64,000 nucleotides of DNA. Source: Sophora flavescens (Eukaryota; Streptophyta; Magnoliopsida; Fabales; Fabaceae). Under the pieces are notes generated by a model. That model ran no database searches. It was given only the letters and a program-made list of their open reading frames with translations, and was not told where the DNA came from. The stretch covers positions 118,142,715-118,206,714 of the forward strand of contig CM061066.1 of assembly GCA_030762895.1 (NCBI GenBank), written 5' to 3'. The position numbers and the translations under genes were made by a program. This document shows positions 23,501 through 28,699 of this stretch, piece by piece (the first letter of the stretch is position 1; every line of letters starts with the position of its first letter).

Positions 23501-26500
23501 GGACTCCACCGTTCACATAAATCCACCGTCCATATATTAATTATATTCAACACTCAGCACAAGGTAGAGTGGACCTGTGTATTGCACACACTTACAGCTC
23601 TAATGACTTTTGTATGAGGGGGCATGTTAGAGAGATATAAAACCAATCTTCAGCCTTCAGCTAAAAGCTTAAGCTTTTGGAAGAGTTGATGCTTGACAAA
23701 TATGATGTTAGCTCTTACACTATATGAATCATTACAAACTTGTTAACCTAAAAGAAAAAAGAAAAAGAACCTGCCTGCAATTTCTTCAAGTTCCTCAGAT
23801 TTTTTTTTTTTTTTTGATGAAACAAAGGAAACCATACCAGATCACCTATTTATGTTTCACTAATATTGGGAATTTTGTCATTTGTTCAATGTTAATAGCT
23901 ACGTGGAAGGGTTGGGCGAGCAGATAAGGAAGCGTACGCATACTTATTTTACCCTGATAAAAGTCTGCTCTCTGACCAAGCATTGGTATGTTTCTGTTCA
24001 ATCATTACCTTTTACTTCTGAAAACATATTGTGCGAAATAATGCTTTGATTCATCAGATATGGCAAACGACTGCCGTATGACTTAGTGTGTTCCATACTC
24101 CTTCAGTATTTTTTCTCTACTTAAAATTGATTCTTTCACTTGAAATATTGAAGATCAATTGCATATCTCTTGCCTGTATCTAACATTCTCCTTAGTGATT
24201 TCCCATAGGAGAGGCTTGCAGCTCTTGAAGAATGCCGCGAGCTTGGTCAAGGCTTCCAACTAGCCGAGAGAGATATGGGTATAAGAGGTTTTGGTACCAT
24301 TTTTGGCGAACAACAGACAGGAGATGTTGGAAATGTTGGCATTGATCTTTTCTTTGAGATGCTCTTTGAGAGCTTGTCCAAGGTAAACTTTGATTTGTAA
24401 TCTGTTTCTTCCTATCTGCTAGTGACCTAGTTGAAATAGAAGTATTCATCTGCTTTGTAGATTACCTAGTTGTTGTCTTAAAACTTACTTTCTCTGCATT
24501 TAGGTCTATAGTTCTTGATCATCTGCCTGTTAATTTTGGGCTTATCCTATTCTTTTTTACTTTCAGGTTGAAGATCACCGTGTAGTTTCAGTTCCTTATA
24601 ACTCAGTGCAGGTATGCTTATTGTGTCGCAGAGGGTTAAATGTAAAACACATGGTTAAAAAAAAATCTGACACTGTTTTCTCCTGGTTGAGGTGAAACAG
24701 GAAAATGTAAAATGCTGAAATTATAATGTGGTTGAAGATTTTTCTTGAAAACCCACACAATACAATGTTTGGGGGAAAACCTAGTGTTAGGCCAATAATA
24801 CTTTTATATCAATAATTCTTCCAAGAATATAATGATGTCAAACAAGCTAAGTAATTTATCATAATGTCTCATAATATCATTATTATATCTTAGAATATTT
24901 TAGAGTATCTCAGATGATTTTTTAGGATTTATTTTATACTTATAGTCCATGATTTGTTTTCTTATTTAATTAGGACACGGAGTATACTATTAGTATAAAT
25001 AGGACTGTTAGCTTTGTCTTTTGGACCATATTATCATCATATTTGTATCAATATCATTCTCATATTATTCTGATCTTCTATCCTCACGTACCTAAAAGTC
25101 TAAAACCCTCCAATTCAACACTTGCTATATTGCAGAACTTTTATCACAGAAATCCTTTTTTCTTTGAACAAAATTTTAAATAATTAGTAGTTCTGTTAAT
25201 TAAAGCAAATAAATAGTATCATGTGCCCATTCTTCTAATAAAAAGTTGAATTTCGGCATAAGGTAGAGTGGGTCTATGCATTGTCTACACTTAAAGCCCA
25301 ATGGACTATTGCATGGTTTTAAATTGTGGTCCACAACTGAAATCATGAGCACAATATTGCGGTTTTAGTAGTCTCTGGCTATCCTCAACCATATCACCAT
25401 AGCAGTTGCAGCTGTATTTTCCCGCAATTATAATAAATGTAATATAATCGTACCCGCAACCACAATTTAAAACCATTTGCATGTGAGAGTGTGTTGGACA
25501 AAATTAAAAACCTTTCACGGGCCTTCACCTGACAGCTTAAGCTTTTAGGAGTTGATAGTTGTGGCTTTATATCAACAATATGTATGCATGTTGTTGTTTA
25601 GGTGAAAAAGTACCTATCATCTGTGCATATAATATAAATCTTGAAGTTGATGCATTCTATACTCCATTATTATTTTAGGTTGACCTAAACATCAATCCTC
25701 ATCTCCCTTCTGACTACATAAATTATCTGGAGAACCCTATGGAAATTATAAATGAAGCTGAGAGAGTTGCTGAGAAAGACATCTGGAGTCTGATGCAATT
25801 TACAGAAAGTTTTCGTCGCCAATATGGCAAAGAGCCTCGCTCAATGGAGATTCTACTGAAGAAGCTTTACGTGAGGAGAATGGCAGCGGATATAGGGGTA
25901 ACCAGAATTTACTCTTCAGGGAAGAAGGTCTTTATGAAAACAAACATAAGTAAAAAGGTATTCAAGATGATGACAGAATCAATGACATCGGATATACATA
26001 GAAACTCATTGGTTCTTGAAGGGGACCAAATTAAGGTAATTTTTCTTAATTTGTCATTTTTTTAAATTTGGTTACCTTTGTTAATCTCTTCTTGATTTTG
26101 CCTTTCTCATATGATCCATTTTGTGAATGTTTCTGTTTGGTTTGAATCACAATTTTCTTATGGTCCGATGTTAACGTAGAAAGACAGAAAATTCTTCTAT
26201 GCTATCTTTGCCTCTTTTGTTTTAGCAATAGATATCCACTTTCATTTAGAAGCAGGATGACTCTCAGTATCTGATTTTGATAGGCTATCTCAATGCGAAT
26301 GGCATTAAGAAGTAAGATGCAATGCCATGAAAAGCCTGAGTTTACCATTTATCTTCATGAATTATGAATCCAATATTTTTCTGTTTTTCTGGATATTAGG
26401 ATTGTTGGCTTGTCTCTAAGTCTAGTAATTACTAATGCATTAGGGATCCTTCCTATCTTTTGGTCCCTACAGATATTCTAGGCCCCATAATACTGCTACC

Positions 26501-26751
26501 CCCCATCCCTTGCTTTGCTTTTTTTTGTCCCCACACGGGGTGGCATGGGCACATAAAAAAGGAGCACCTATCAACTTGTTCTGACTGGAAATCTTCTATA
26601 GATACAACAAGTTCATGTTTGCTTTTTCTTAATTATTTCCCTCATGCAGGCTGAACTTCTCTTAGAGCTACCAAAAGAACAACTCCTTAATTGGATCTTT
26701 CAATGCTTGGCCGAACTTCATGCTTCGCTGCCCGCCCTCATAAAGTACTAA
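1..26751 (+). CDS. TRCF/Mfd-like ATP-dependent DNA helicase gene, 13 exons, 5' end outside window, three frameshifts
   Basis: Whole span of a gene for a transcription-repair-coupling-factor type superfamily 2 helicase; the plant homologue is predicted to act in the chloroplast. Exons in order carry the CarD-like RNA-polymerase interaction domain (GDHVVHKKVGVGRFVG, exon 1), Walker A GDVGFGKTE (exon 3), the DEEQ motif II (exon 4), SATPIPRT motif III (exon 5), motif V TNIVESGLDIQN (exon 8), motif VI LRGRVGRADK (exon 9) and the TRCF C-terminal domain (exons 10-13), ending in TAA at 26749-26751. The transit peptide and start codon lie upstream of base 1. All introns are GT-AG and the phases agree, so the model is firm. 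One-base indels near 112 (deletion), 394 (insertion) and 1546-1549 (insertion) interrupt the frame. The gene is either a young pseudogene or intact with sequence errors; exons 4-13 show no damage. About 15 kb of the introns is transposon. Confidence 0.85.
537..791. mobile_element. Harbinger/Tourist-like MITE in TRCF intron 1
   Basis: A 255-bp element with terminal inverted repeats: the left end GAGGGTGTTTGGATTGTTTT matches the inverse of the right end ending CCAAACCAAACACTAG in its core. A TTA flanks both sides (534-536, 792-794), the target typical of PIF/Harbinger. No coding capacity. It resembles the elements at 31906-32199 and 34643-34858. Confidence 0.65.
795..1096 (+). other. Remainder of TRCF intron 1
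   Basis: AT-rich intron sequence with a pyrimidine-rich stretch near 955-985. No gene or element recognised. Confidence 0.5.
1097..1322 (+). CDS. TRCF-like helicase exon 2
   Basis: The acceptor is TTCACAG|TCCAAATG and the donor CAG|GTGACA. It encodes PNENKRPRTLSKLNDTSAWE through PTPDQKQ, the segment joining the CarD-like domain to the helicase core and including a conserved KMVVDLMELYLHRL helix. 226 nt; no stop or shift. Confidence 0.85.
1527..1773 (+). CDS. TRCF-like helicase exon 3 (Walker A; one-base insertion)
   Basis: The acceptor is TTGCAG|GCTTTT. The exon reads AFIDVER, then a run of four G at 1546-1549 carries one base too many. The frame shifts from the conserved DLTERETPMDRLICGDVGFG and reaches TAA within about 60 nt. 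Downstream in the shifted frame everything is conserved, including Walker A GDVGFGKTE and the LAPTIVLAKQHY motif. The length of 247 nt is one over a multiple of three, as expected for a single insertion. The donor is CAG|GTATGG. Confidence 0.8.
1774..2344 (+). other. TRCF intron 3, segment before the copia insertion
   Basis: AT-rich intron DNA without recognisable coding or repeat structure, ending in the AAATG target duplication at 2345-2349. Confidence 0.5.
2350..2589 (-). repeat. Copia A 3' LTR
   Basis: A 240-bp LTR with ends TAATAG/CTATTA; it holds a GA-rich low-complexity run at 2360-2395. It pairs with 9847-10083; the main difference lies in that GA run. Confidence 0.85.
2600..4062 (-). 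pseudogene. Copia A reverse transcriptase / RNase H remnant
   Basis: Broken minus-strand pieces of copia pol. Near 4062-3886 it reads SINTKAGLVAKGFHQQRGI (RT start) and near 3790-3750 AFLNGILSEEVYMVQPP. Near 3560 it has the YVDD catalytic box (LVYVDDIIIR), then ALKELGDLDYFFGS. RNase H remnants follow down to about 2650. Frames change several times and stops are frequent, so it is not functional. Confidence 0.75.
4065..4594 (-). pseudogene. Copia A gag, downstream half (split by element B)
   Basis: Minus-strand reading from 4592 gives GCKHKWQEWEKIHKQFHAHL, typical of the copia gag (UBN2-like) domain, then a stop. It continues the gag reading interrupted at 9480, which shows that element B landed inside this gag. 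Confidence 0.7.
4595..4848 (+). repeat. Copia B 5' LTR with internal 60-bp tandem repeat
   Basis: The LTR contains about 2.6 copies of a 60-bp unit beginning GATATTGTCAATCCC (from 4610, 4670 and 4730). Within each unit an inverted pair CCCTAAAATC/AAGGGATTTTAG could form a small hairpin. Confidence 0.85.
4950..5788 (+). pseudogene. Copia B gag remnant
   Basis: Two pieces: 4950-5288 with LNGKKFEDWYNAVEVWFLGQ (copia gag N-terminal domain) and 5489-5788 with LDNMYMVFVLHGLHKDFESV. The second ends in an arginine-glycine run (GGRGRGRGGRGGRGRG), a nucleic-acid-binding tail common in this group. A frame break lies between 5288 and 5489. Confidence 0.7.
6005..9217 (+). pseudogene. Copia B pol remnant (integrase, RT, RNase H)
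   Basis: GAG-pre-integrase HHRLGHPSPNKLKKM near 6430. Integrase core FVTFIDDFSRCTWIFLMKAR near 6655. Capsid-distal integrase region LINRMPSSVLNNQVPHSILY near 7010. RT from about 7730, with GLKQSPRAWFGRFSKVIQQF and catalytic YVDDIVITGDD near 8265. RNase H SSAEAEYRAMTLTTCELIWL near 8870, then HIEIDCHFIRDKI. At least five frame changes or stops, so it is inactive. Confidence 0.8.
9225..9479 (+). repeat. Copia B 3' LTR
   Basis: A 255-bp partner of 4595-4848, starting TGTTGATATT. It carries the same internal 60-bp tandem structure with few substitutions, so the repeat was already present when the element transposed. Confidence 0.85.
9467..9796 (-). pseudogene. Copia A gag, N-terminal half
   Basis: Starts MAENINPFDTGSG, then SIKLDDQNYLLEKQQVEAVI and DQMLFTWLLGSLSTSILP, a copia gag N-terminus. 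The reading runs into the LTR of element B at 9479 and resumes at about 4594. The start lies just downstream of the primer site, as expected for a first ORF. Confidence 0.75.
9847..10083 (-). repeat. Copia A 5' LTR
   Basis: A 237-bp partner of the LTR at 2350-2589. The tRNA-Met-like primer-binding site (minus strand) lies directly inside, ending near 9833. Confidence 0.85.
10089..10986 (+). other. TRCF intron 3, segment after the copia insertion, with LTR-type fragments
   Basis: Holds a triplicated short phrase TTATAGGGACAC (about 10125-10190). Two tRNA-Met-like primer sites point away from each other (inverse at 10291-10310, direct at 10556-10570). The stretch 10310-10390 resembles parts of 15205-15330 (inverted) and 24865-24930. 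It looks like scrambled LTR debris; no gene seen. Confidence 0.4.
10987..11121 (+). CDS. TRCF-like helicase exon 4 (DEEQ box)
   Basis: The acceptor is CTTGCAG|ACCAGA and the donor CAG|GTTTAC. 45 codons reading TRAEKEEYLGMIKNG through LGLLVVDEEQ; DEEQ is helicase motif II, and VGTHSLLG is also conserved. The preceding intron is 9.2 kb because of nested copia elements, but the exon is undamaged. Confidence 0.88.
11210..11334 (+). CDS. TRCF-like helicase exon 5 (motif III)
   Basis: The acceptor is ATTACAG|AGGTTT and the donor CTAG|GTAACT. It encodes RFGVKQKERIASFKTSVDV and then SATPIPRT (motif III) and LALTGFRDA. It is separated from exon 4 by only 88 nt. No damage. Confidence 0.88.
11471..11526 (+). 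repeat. (CT)28 microsatellite
   Basis: An uninterrupted CT dinucleotide run in TRCF intron 5. Confidence 0.95.
11524..11633 (+). repeat. 55-bp perfect tandem duplication
   Basis: Two identical 55-bp copies (11524-11578, 11579-11633) beginning TCTTATAGCGTGCTC, directly after the CT microsatellite. Perfect identity points to a recent slippage event. Confidence 0.9.
11758..12019 (-). repeat. Cassandra LTR, left outer (5S subtype 1)
   Basis: Read on the minus strand it starts TGTGTAGGTATGGG and ends GGATGTTACA. The 5S part keeps the genuine intermediate-element word GCGAGAGTAGTACTAGG between the A and C boxes. Confidence 0.8.
12230..12441 (-). repeat. Cassandra LTR, left inner (5S subtype 2, truncated)
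   Basis: The minus strand lacks roughly the first 50 nt of U3. Its intermediate element is replaced by CTTAACTTGGAGCAGTGCAGG instead of the 5S GGCGAGAGTAGTACTAGG. It meets the plus-strand copy at 12441-12444 with a CCA overlap. Confidence 0.75.
12442..12598 (+). repeat. Cassandra LTR, right inner (5S subtype 1, truncated)
   Basis: Begins inside the 5S region at CCACAGTTAAGCG, has GGGCGAGAGTAGTACTAGG and ends ATGTTACA, followed by AA and primer site TGGTATCAAAGAGG. It is nearly identical to the inverse of the left outer LTR, not to its own partner at 12811-13075. Confidence 0.8.
12811..13075 (+). repeat. Cassandra LTR, right outer (5S subtype 2)
   Basis: A 265-bp LTR starting TGTGTAGGTATGGG after a purine-rich tract (AATGGGAGGGATCATGAG) and ending GGATGTTGCA. 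It has the altered 5S core CTTAACTTGGAGCAATTCTGG. Confidence 0.8.
13081..13551 (+). other. TRCF intron 5, last segment
   Basis: Ordinary AT-rich intron with a pyrimidine-rich stretch before the acceptor of exon 6. No element recognised. Confidence 0.5.
13552..13691 (+). CDS. TRCF-like helicase exon 6
   Basis: The acceptor is TATTTCAG|TTTAATT; the split serine codon AG|T is followed by LITTPPPERVPIKTQ and GGQVFYVLPRIK, the start of the second RecA-like domain. The donor is AAAG|GTGATT. The exon lies between the Cassandra composite in the preceding intron and the hAT element in the following one. Confidence 0.87.
13773..14766. mobile_element. Non-autonomous hAT element in TRCF intron 6
   Basis: A 994-bp element flanked by a perfect 8-bp duplication TATAGGAC (13765-13772, 14767-14774). 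The terminal inverted repeats start CAGTGTTGTTAATAT on the left and, inverted, CAGTGTCGTCAAATAT on the right, matching the CAGNG start of hAT elements. Both ends are crowded with ATATCGG/CCGATAT words, as expected for subterminal transposase-binding repeats. The middle repeats the phrase GCAAGACAGCATAGAAAACA (14049, 14120). No transposase ORF. Confidence 0.85.
14775..16567 (+). other. TRCF intron 6, middle segment
   Basis: AT-rich intron DNA. The stretch 15205-15330 is an inverted relative of the LTR-like fragments at 10310-10390 and 24865-24930. An AACT tetranucleotide run lies at about 15945-15977. No gene recognised. Confidence 0.4.
16568..16794. mobile_element. Harbinger/Tourist-like MITE in TRCF intron 6
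   Basis: A 227-bp element with ends GGGGGCGTTTGG and CCAAACATTCCC, flanked by TTA on both sides (16565-16567, 16795-16797). The inside is rich in AAGCTTAT/ATAAGCT words in both orientations. Non-coding. Confidence 0.7.
16798..17577 (+). other. TRCF intron 6, last segment
   Basis: No recognisable coding or repeat structure. Confidence 0.4.
17578..17648 (+). CDS. TRCF-like helicase exon 7
   Basis: A 71-nt exon with acceptor GTTACAG|GACTTG and donor GAAG|GTAGTT. It reads GLEEVMEFLEEPFPDVEI then AHGK, the part of the second RecA domain known from Mfd. Phases match exons 6 and 8. Confidence 0.85.
17649..18605 (+). other. TRCF intron 7
   Basis: 957 bp of AT-rich intron, no element recognised. 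Confidence 0.6.
18606..18767 (+). CDS. TRCF-like helicase exon 8 (motif V)
   Basis: The acceptor is ACTGTAG|CAATAC and the donor CCAG|GTATTG. 54 codons: QYSKQLEDTMEKFALGEIKI, TNIVESGLDIQNANT (motif V) and QDVQQFGLAQLYQ. Undamaged. The following intron carries a 4.1-kb copia element. Confidence 0.88.
18768..19402 (+). other. TRCF intron 8, segment before copia element C
   Basis: No gene or complete element recognised. The end (about 19320-19400) holds a TTGAGCTTTCACCTAACAGCTTGAG phrase related to the dispersed repeat seen near 23640, 25530 and 35740. Copia C has probably inserted into a copy of that repeat. Confidence 0.4.
19408..19626 (-). repeat. Copia C 3' LTR
   Basis: Minus strand starts TGTTGAATATAATT; it carries three GTGGACGGTG-like words, one more than its partner. 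Confidence 0.85.
19634..20268 (-). pseudogene. Copia C RNase H
   Basis: Two overlapping readings: 19924-20268 with TDADWAGDASDRSSTSGYCV and SSTEAEYRAMT, and 19634-19918 with ACDNQSALYLSSNPIFHERT and HIEVDCHFIREKI. A frame change occurs near 19920. The D, E and D residues of the catalytic site are visible. Confidence 0.78.
20300..21175 (-). pseudogene. Copia C reverse transcriptase
   Basis: The RT domain is largely intact: EALSHPGWRQAMIDEMTALE, NAFLHGDREEEIYMEQPPGF, YGLKQSPRARFVKFSNVIQQ, catalytic YVDDIVIIGDD and LGQLRYFLGIEVAQS. It is 291 codons long and shifts frame near 20295 before RNase H. The best-preserved pol part in the three copia elements. Confidence 0.82.
21575..21820 (-). pseudogene. 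Copia C integrase C-terminal fragment
   Basis: FWGDAVLTACYLVNRMSSSI, then VFGSTCFVHDLSPGRGKLSA and KCVFLGYSQVQKGY. Same frame as the protease segment; stops separate the two. Confidence 0.75.
22133..23017 (-). pseudogene. Copia C protease and integrase N-terminus
   Basis: An open stretch of 294 codons without a proper gag upstream. The protease active site is WILDSGASDHLAG, followed by LFVPDCPFNLISISQ and the GAG-pre-integrase zinc region (LLHRRLGLPSLEKLKQMVPH, then CESCQLGKH). Integrase begins FDIIHSDIWGPSRIPSVRGYR and the reading stops. The zinc-site histidine usual in HHRLGH is changed to RRLG. The reading is part of the broken pol. Confidence 0.8.
22881..23229 (-). other. GC-rich spacer of copia C in place of gag
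   Basis: A GC-rich tract (CGGCG, GCGCGTG words) between primer site and protease. It can be read as proline-rich peptides in two frames; neither matches gag. Near 23250-23312 a roughly 32-bp unit (ACTGTAGCTGAACCCCAAAC) is repeated twice. Confidence 0.5.
23343..23552 (-). repeat. Copia C 5' LTR
   Basis: Partner of 19408-19626, over 95% alike by eye apart from the 9-bp indel, which suggests a fairly recent insertion. Confidence 0.85.
23558..23898 (+). other. TRCF intron 8, segment after copia element C
   Basis: Contains GCACAAGGTAGAGTGGACC and TTCAGCTAAAAGCTTAAGC, phrases shared with 25255-25560 and 35550-35790, so a copy of a dispersed repeat family. No gene. Confidence 0.4.
23899..23985 (+). 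CDS. TRCF-like helicase exon 9 (motif VI)
   Basis: The acceptor is GTTAATAG|CTACGT and the donor CATTG|GTATGT. 29 codons giving LRGRVGRADKEAYAYLFYP and DKSLLSDQAL. The GRVGR arginine finger of motif VI is intact. Confidence 0.87.
24209..24382 (+). CDS. TRCF-like helicase exon 10
   Basis: The acceptor is CCCATAG|GAGAGG and the donor CCAAG|GTAAAC. 58 codons: ERLAALEECRELGQGFQLAE, then RDMGIRGFGTIFGEQQ and GIDLFFEMLFESLSK, the relay segment (TRG-motif region) typical of Mfd and RecG translocases. Confidence 0.88.
24567..24611 (+). CDS. TRCF-like helicase exon 11
   Basis: A 45-nt microexon with acceptor CTTTCAG|GTTGAA and donor GCAG|GTATGC, encoding VEDHRVVSVPYNSVQ. It is identified by phase and by collinearity with plant homologues between exons 10 and 12. 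Confidence 0.78.
24785..25120 (+). mobile_element. Probable solo LTR in TRCF intron 11
   Basis: 336 bp beginning TGTTAGGCC and ending CCAATTCAACA, with a TATA-like TAGTATAAATAGG at 24991. No primer site or polypurine tract adjoins it and no clear target duplication is seen. Related fragments occur at 10310-10390 and 15205-15330. Confidence 0.5.
25121..25678 (+). other. TRCF intron 11, last part, with interrupted dispersed repeat
   Basis: A dispersed repeat (GGTAGAGTGGGTCTATGCAT, then GCTTAAGCTTTTAGGAG) is split by the small inverted-repeat element at 25315-25474. Otherwise AT-rich intron. Confidence 0.45.
25315..25474. mobile_element. 160-bp MITE with GGTTTTAAATTGTGG ends
   Basis: The left end GGTTTTAAATTGTGGTC and right end CCACAATTTAAAACC are inverse; TTGCAT occurs on both flanks. 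The body is made of ATTGCGG/CCGCAAT words. It belongs with the element at 37296-37558. Confidence 0.65.
25679..26035 (+). CDS. TRCF-like helicase exon 12 (C-terminal TRCF domain)
   Basis: The acceptor is ATTTTAG|GTTGAC and the donor TTAAG|GTAATT. 119 codons carrying the TRCF C-terminal domain: DLNINPHLPSDYINYLENP, LMQFTESFRRQYGKEP and KLYVRRMAADIGVTRIY. Undamaged. Confidence 0.9.
26036..26649 (+). other. TRCF intron 12
   Basis: 614 bp intron; nothing recognised. Confidence 0.6.
26650..26751 (+). CDS. TRCF-like helicase exon 13 and stop
   Basis: The acceptor is CATGCAG|GCTGAA. It encodes AELLLELPKEQLLNWIFQCL and HASLPALIKY, then TAA. The C-terminus is that of plant TRCF-like helicases, so the protein is not truncated at this end. 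Confidence 0.88.
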   Translation, partial: AELLLELPKEQLLNWIFQCLAELHASLPALIKY

Positions 26752-27530
26752 GTTGTTTGCCTGATCAATTCTTCCAAATATGGTAGATGGAAAATTGACT
26801 TACTGCTTGCTTCACAAATATGCAAAATTGGGTGGATTTACTGTGTTGAGAGGCAGGGAACTAACAGTGGTGGATGCAAAACAAGATTGTATTTTGCATG
26901 ACTGACTTGGCAGTACAGGACACCAGATCAAATTGAGACTATCAGTTGAGCTGCATCAGTGAGGTTAGTTACAACTTACAAGTACATTTGGGTTGTCCAA
27001 GTTGTACTGATTTGAATGCCTTATGCAGGACATGGGCATAAAATATAAGGCAACAAACAGCAAGGGCACTCATATAACAACTTTACTTTCAAAGGCTAAC
27101 CTTTGACCAAACAACAAGGATTCACTTTTTGTGTACCTAAAGGAGTAAAGCATTCTGCTACTGCTACCACACTATCTTTTCCTCATTTTTCTTATCTCTA
27201 AGCTTTCATTGAAGTTACCTTGATTGGAGAAATTCATTGTAAAGATTTAGAGTCTCACGCTAGCTAAAGCATTCTAAGAAAACTAGAAGTCAGTCTGGTA
27301 AATGGTGCATTTTTTGTTGAAGTTTATAAAGAAATATAGTGCTGTTTATAGTTGTTGTCATATGTCGTTTATTTTCCTCGGATACTTGTATTCTTTGTAC
27401 AACATTGAATGTAATACCATGTGTTAATTAAAAATCTTTAATTCTAAATCTTAATGTAGCAAGTTTATGTGTTTAATTATTTATAAAGTCCTTATTTTAA
27501 CAATGTGAGATTTGGAAGTTATTTAGTGCC
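26752..27530 (+). other. TRCF 3' untranslated region and downstream DNA
   Basis: Follows the TAA of the helicase gene. TTCATTGTAAAG (27230) and TTGAATGTAATACCATG (27403) are plausible plant polyadenylation-region words. No ORF of interest. Confidence 0.4.
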
Positions 27531-27537
27531 TGTTTGT

Positions 27538-27920
27538 TTAAGATTTTGGGCTTCCCAAACTTGATTCTTGTGGAAGCGAAAGTGATTTTGGGGATTTGAG
27601 GGTGTTTGTTTACCAAATTGTGTTGAAAAAAATTGATTCTAGGTTAGGTAGAGAACTAGAAATGATTCTAGGTGAAGCAAGAATTTATAGCTTTTCTATT
27701 GAGGAGAATTGATTATGGGTGTAGGACCCACAAAATTTTCTATATTTACACCTTAAAAGTGATTTTATTTTATCATCCAAATAAAATCAATTCTTCTAAC
27801 CTCACATTTAAAGTATCATTATCGAATACGAAACAATTTTTTTAAACTTGATTTTTTAAATTAGTTCTTTTAGAATCAATTTTTTAAAAATCAATTTTAT
27901 CAAAATTTAAAACAAATCGA
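27538..27920. mobile_element. Degenerate MITE-like repeat
   Basis: Starts TGCCTGTTTGTTTAAG and ends AAAACAAATCGATCC, with internal AAGTGATTTT/AAAATCAATT words in both orientations. The structure fits an old inverted-repeat element; no clear target duplication. Confidence 0.35.
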
Positions 27921-28059
27921 TCCTTAAATTTCCAATGATTTATCTCTCAAGTGCGAGGTATATATGAAAAATACTTACTCTTGAAGTAAACAACACTGAT
28001 TTAACTCGTGTTTGTGCTGTTATTTTACATTTGCACCCTGCAAGTAGTTTCACAAACAT

Positions 28060-28687
28060 GGATTTTTTTTAAATATCACCTTTTTATTTTTTATTTACAC
28101 TAATACCATATTTTTTAAAATATATATCAAACTATCATTCTTTTTTTTTTCCATTAGGAAGTCGGGTTCCCACAACCCGACTTCTCGCCTATATTTTTTA
28201 CTTTTTTTTTAAGTTATGTTGAGAAGTCGGGTTCTCATCAACCGACTTCTCAACATGTTTTTTTATTTTTCATTTATTTTTAATGGTTGTTGATTAATTA
28301 ATTAATTTAATTATTAATTAATTTAGATGATTAAAAATGGTTAATTAATATGTATATTTATTTAAATATTTTTATATTTAGTTAATTATTATAAAAATAT
28401 TTAAATTAATATACATATTAATTAACCATTTTTAATCATCTAAATTAATTAATAATTAAATTAATTATTTAATCAACAATCATTAAAAATAAATGAAAAA
28501 TAAAAAATCAAAAAACATGTTGAGAAGTCGGTTTGTGGGAACCCGACTTCTCAACATAACTTTAAAAAAAAAGTAAAAAATATAGGTGAGAATAATGGAA
28601 AAAAAAGTGTGATAGTTTGATATATAATTTGAAAAGTGTGGTATTTGGGTAATTAAAAAGTAAAATAGTGATATTTAAAAAAAATCC
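28060..28687. mobile_element. 628-bp foldback element (Mutator-like), GTCGGGTT type
   Basis: Nearly the whole element is palindromic. The ends GGATTTTTTTTAAATATCAC / GTGATATTTAAAAAAAATCC are perfect inverses. The flanks TTTCACAAACAT (28048-28059) and TCTCACAAACGT (28688-28699) match at 10 of 12, a long target duplication as in Mutator-like elements. Each arm holds AAGTCGGGTT...AACCCGACTT, itself a hairpin. The centre is AT-rich. No ORF. Confidence 0.75.
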
Positions 28688-28699
28688 TCTCACAAACGT

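Larger units (their letters stand above)
19408..23552 (-). mobile_element. Copia element C (minus strand, gag-less)
   Basis: A 4.15-kb element in TRCF intron 8. LTRs are 19408-19626 and 23343-23552, differing chiefly by a 9-bp CCGTCCACA-type indel. Flanks CTCAT/CTCAG are a near-perfect 5-bp duplication. On the minus strand the primer site TTGGTACCAGAGCTC lies inside the right LTR, and the polypurine tract TTGAGGGAGAG sits just before the left LTR. Protease, integrase, RT and RNase H are present with a few stops. The roughly 0.9 kb expected for gag is absent; only about 0.3 kb separates the primer site from the protease-side reading. Confidence 0.85.
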
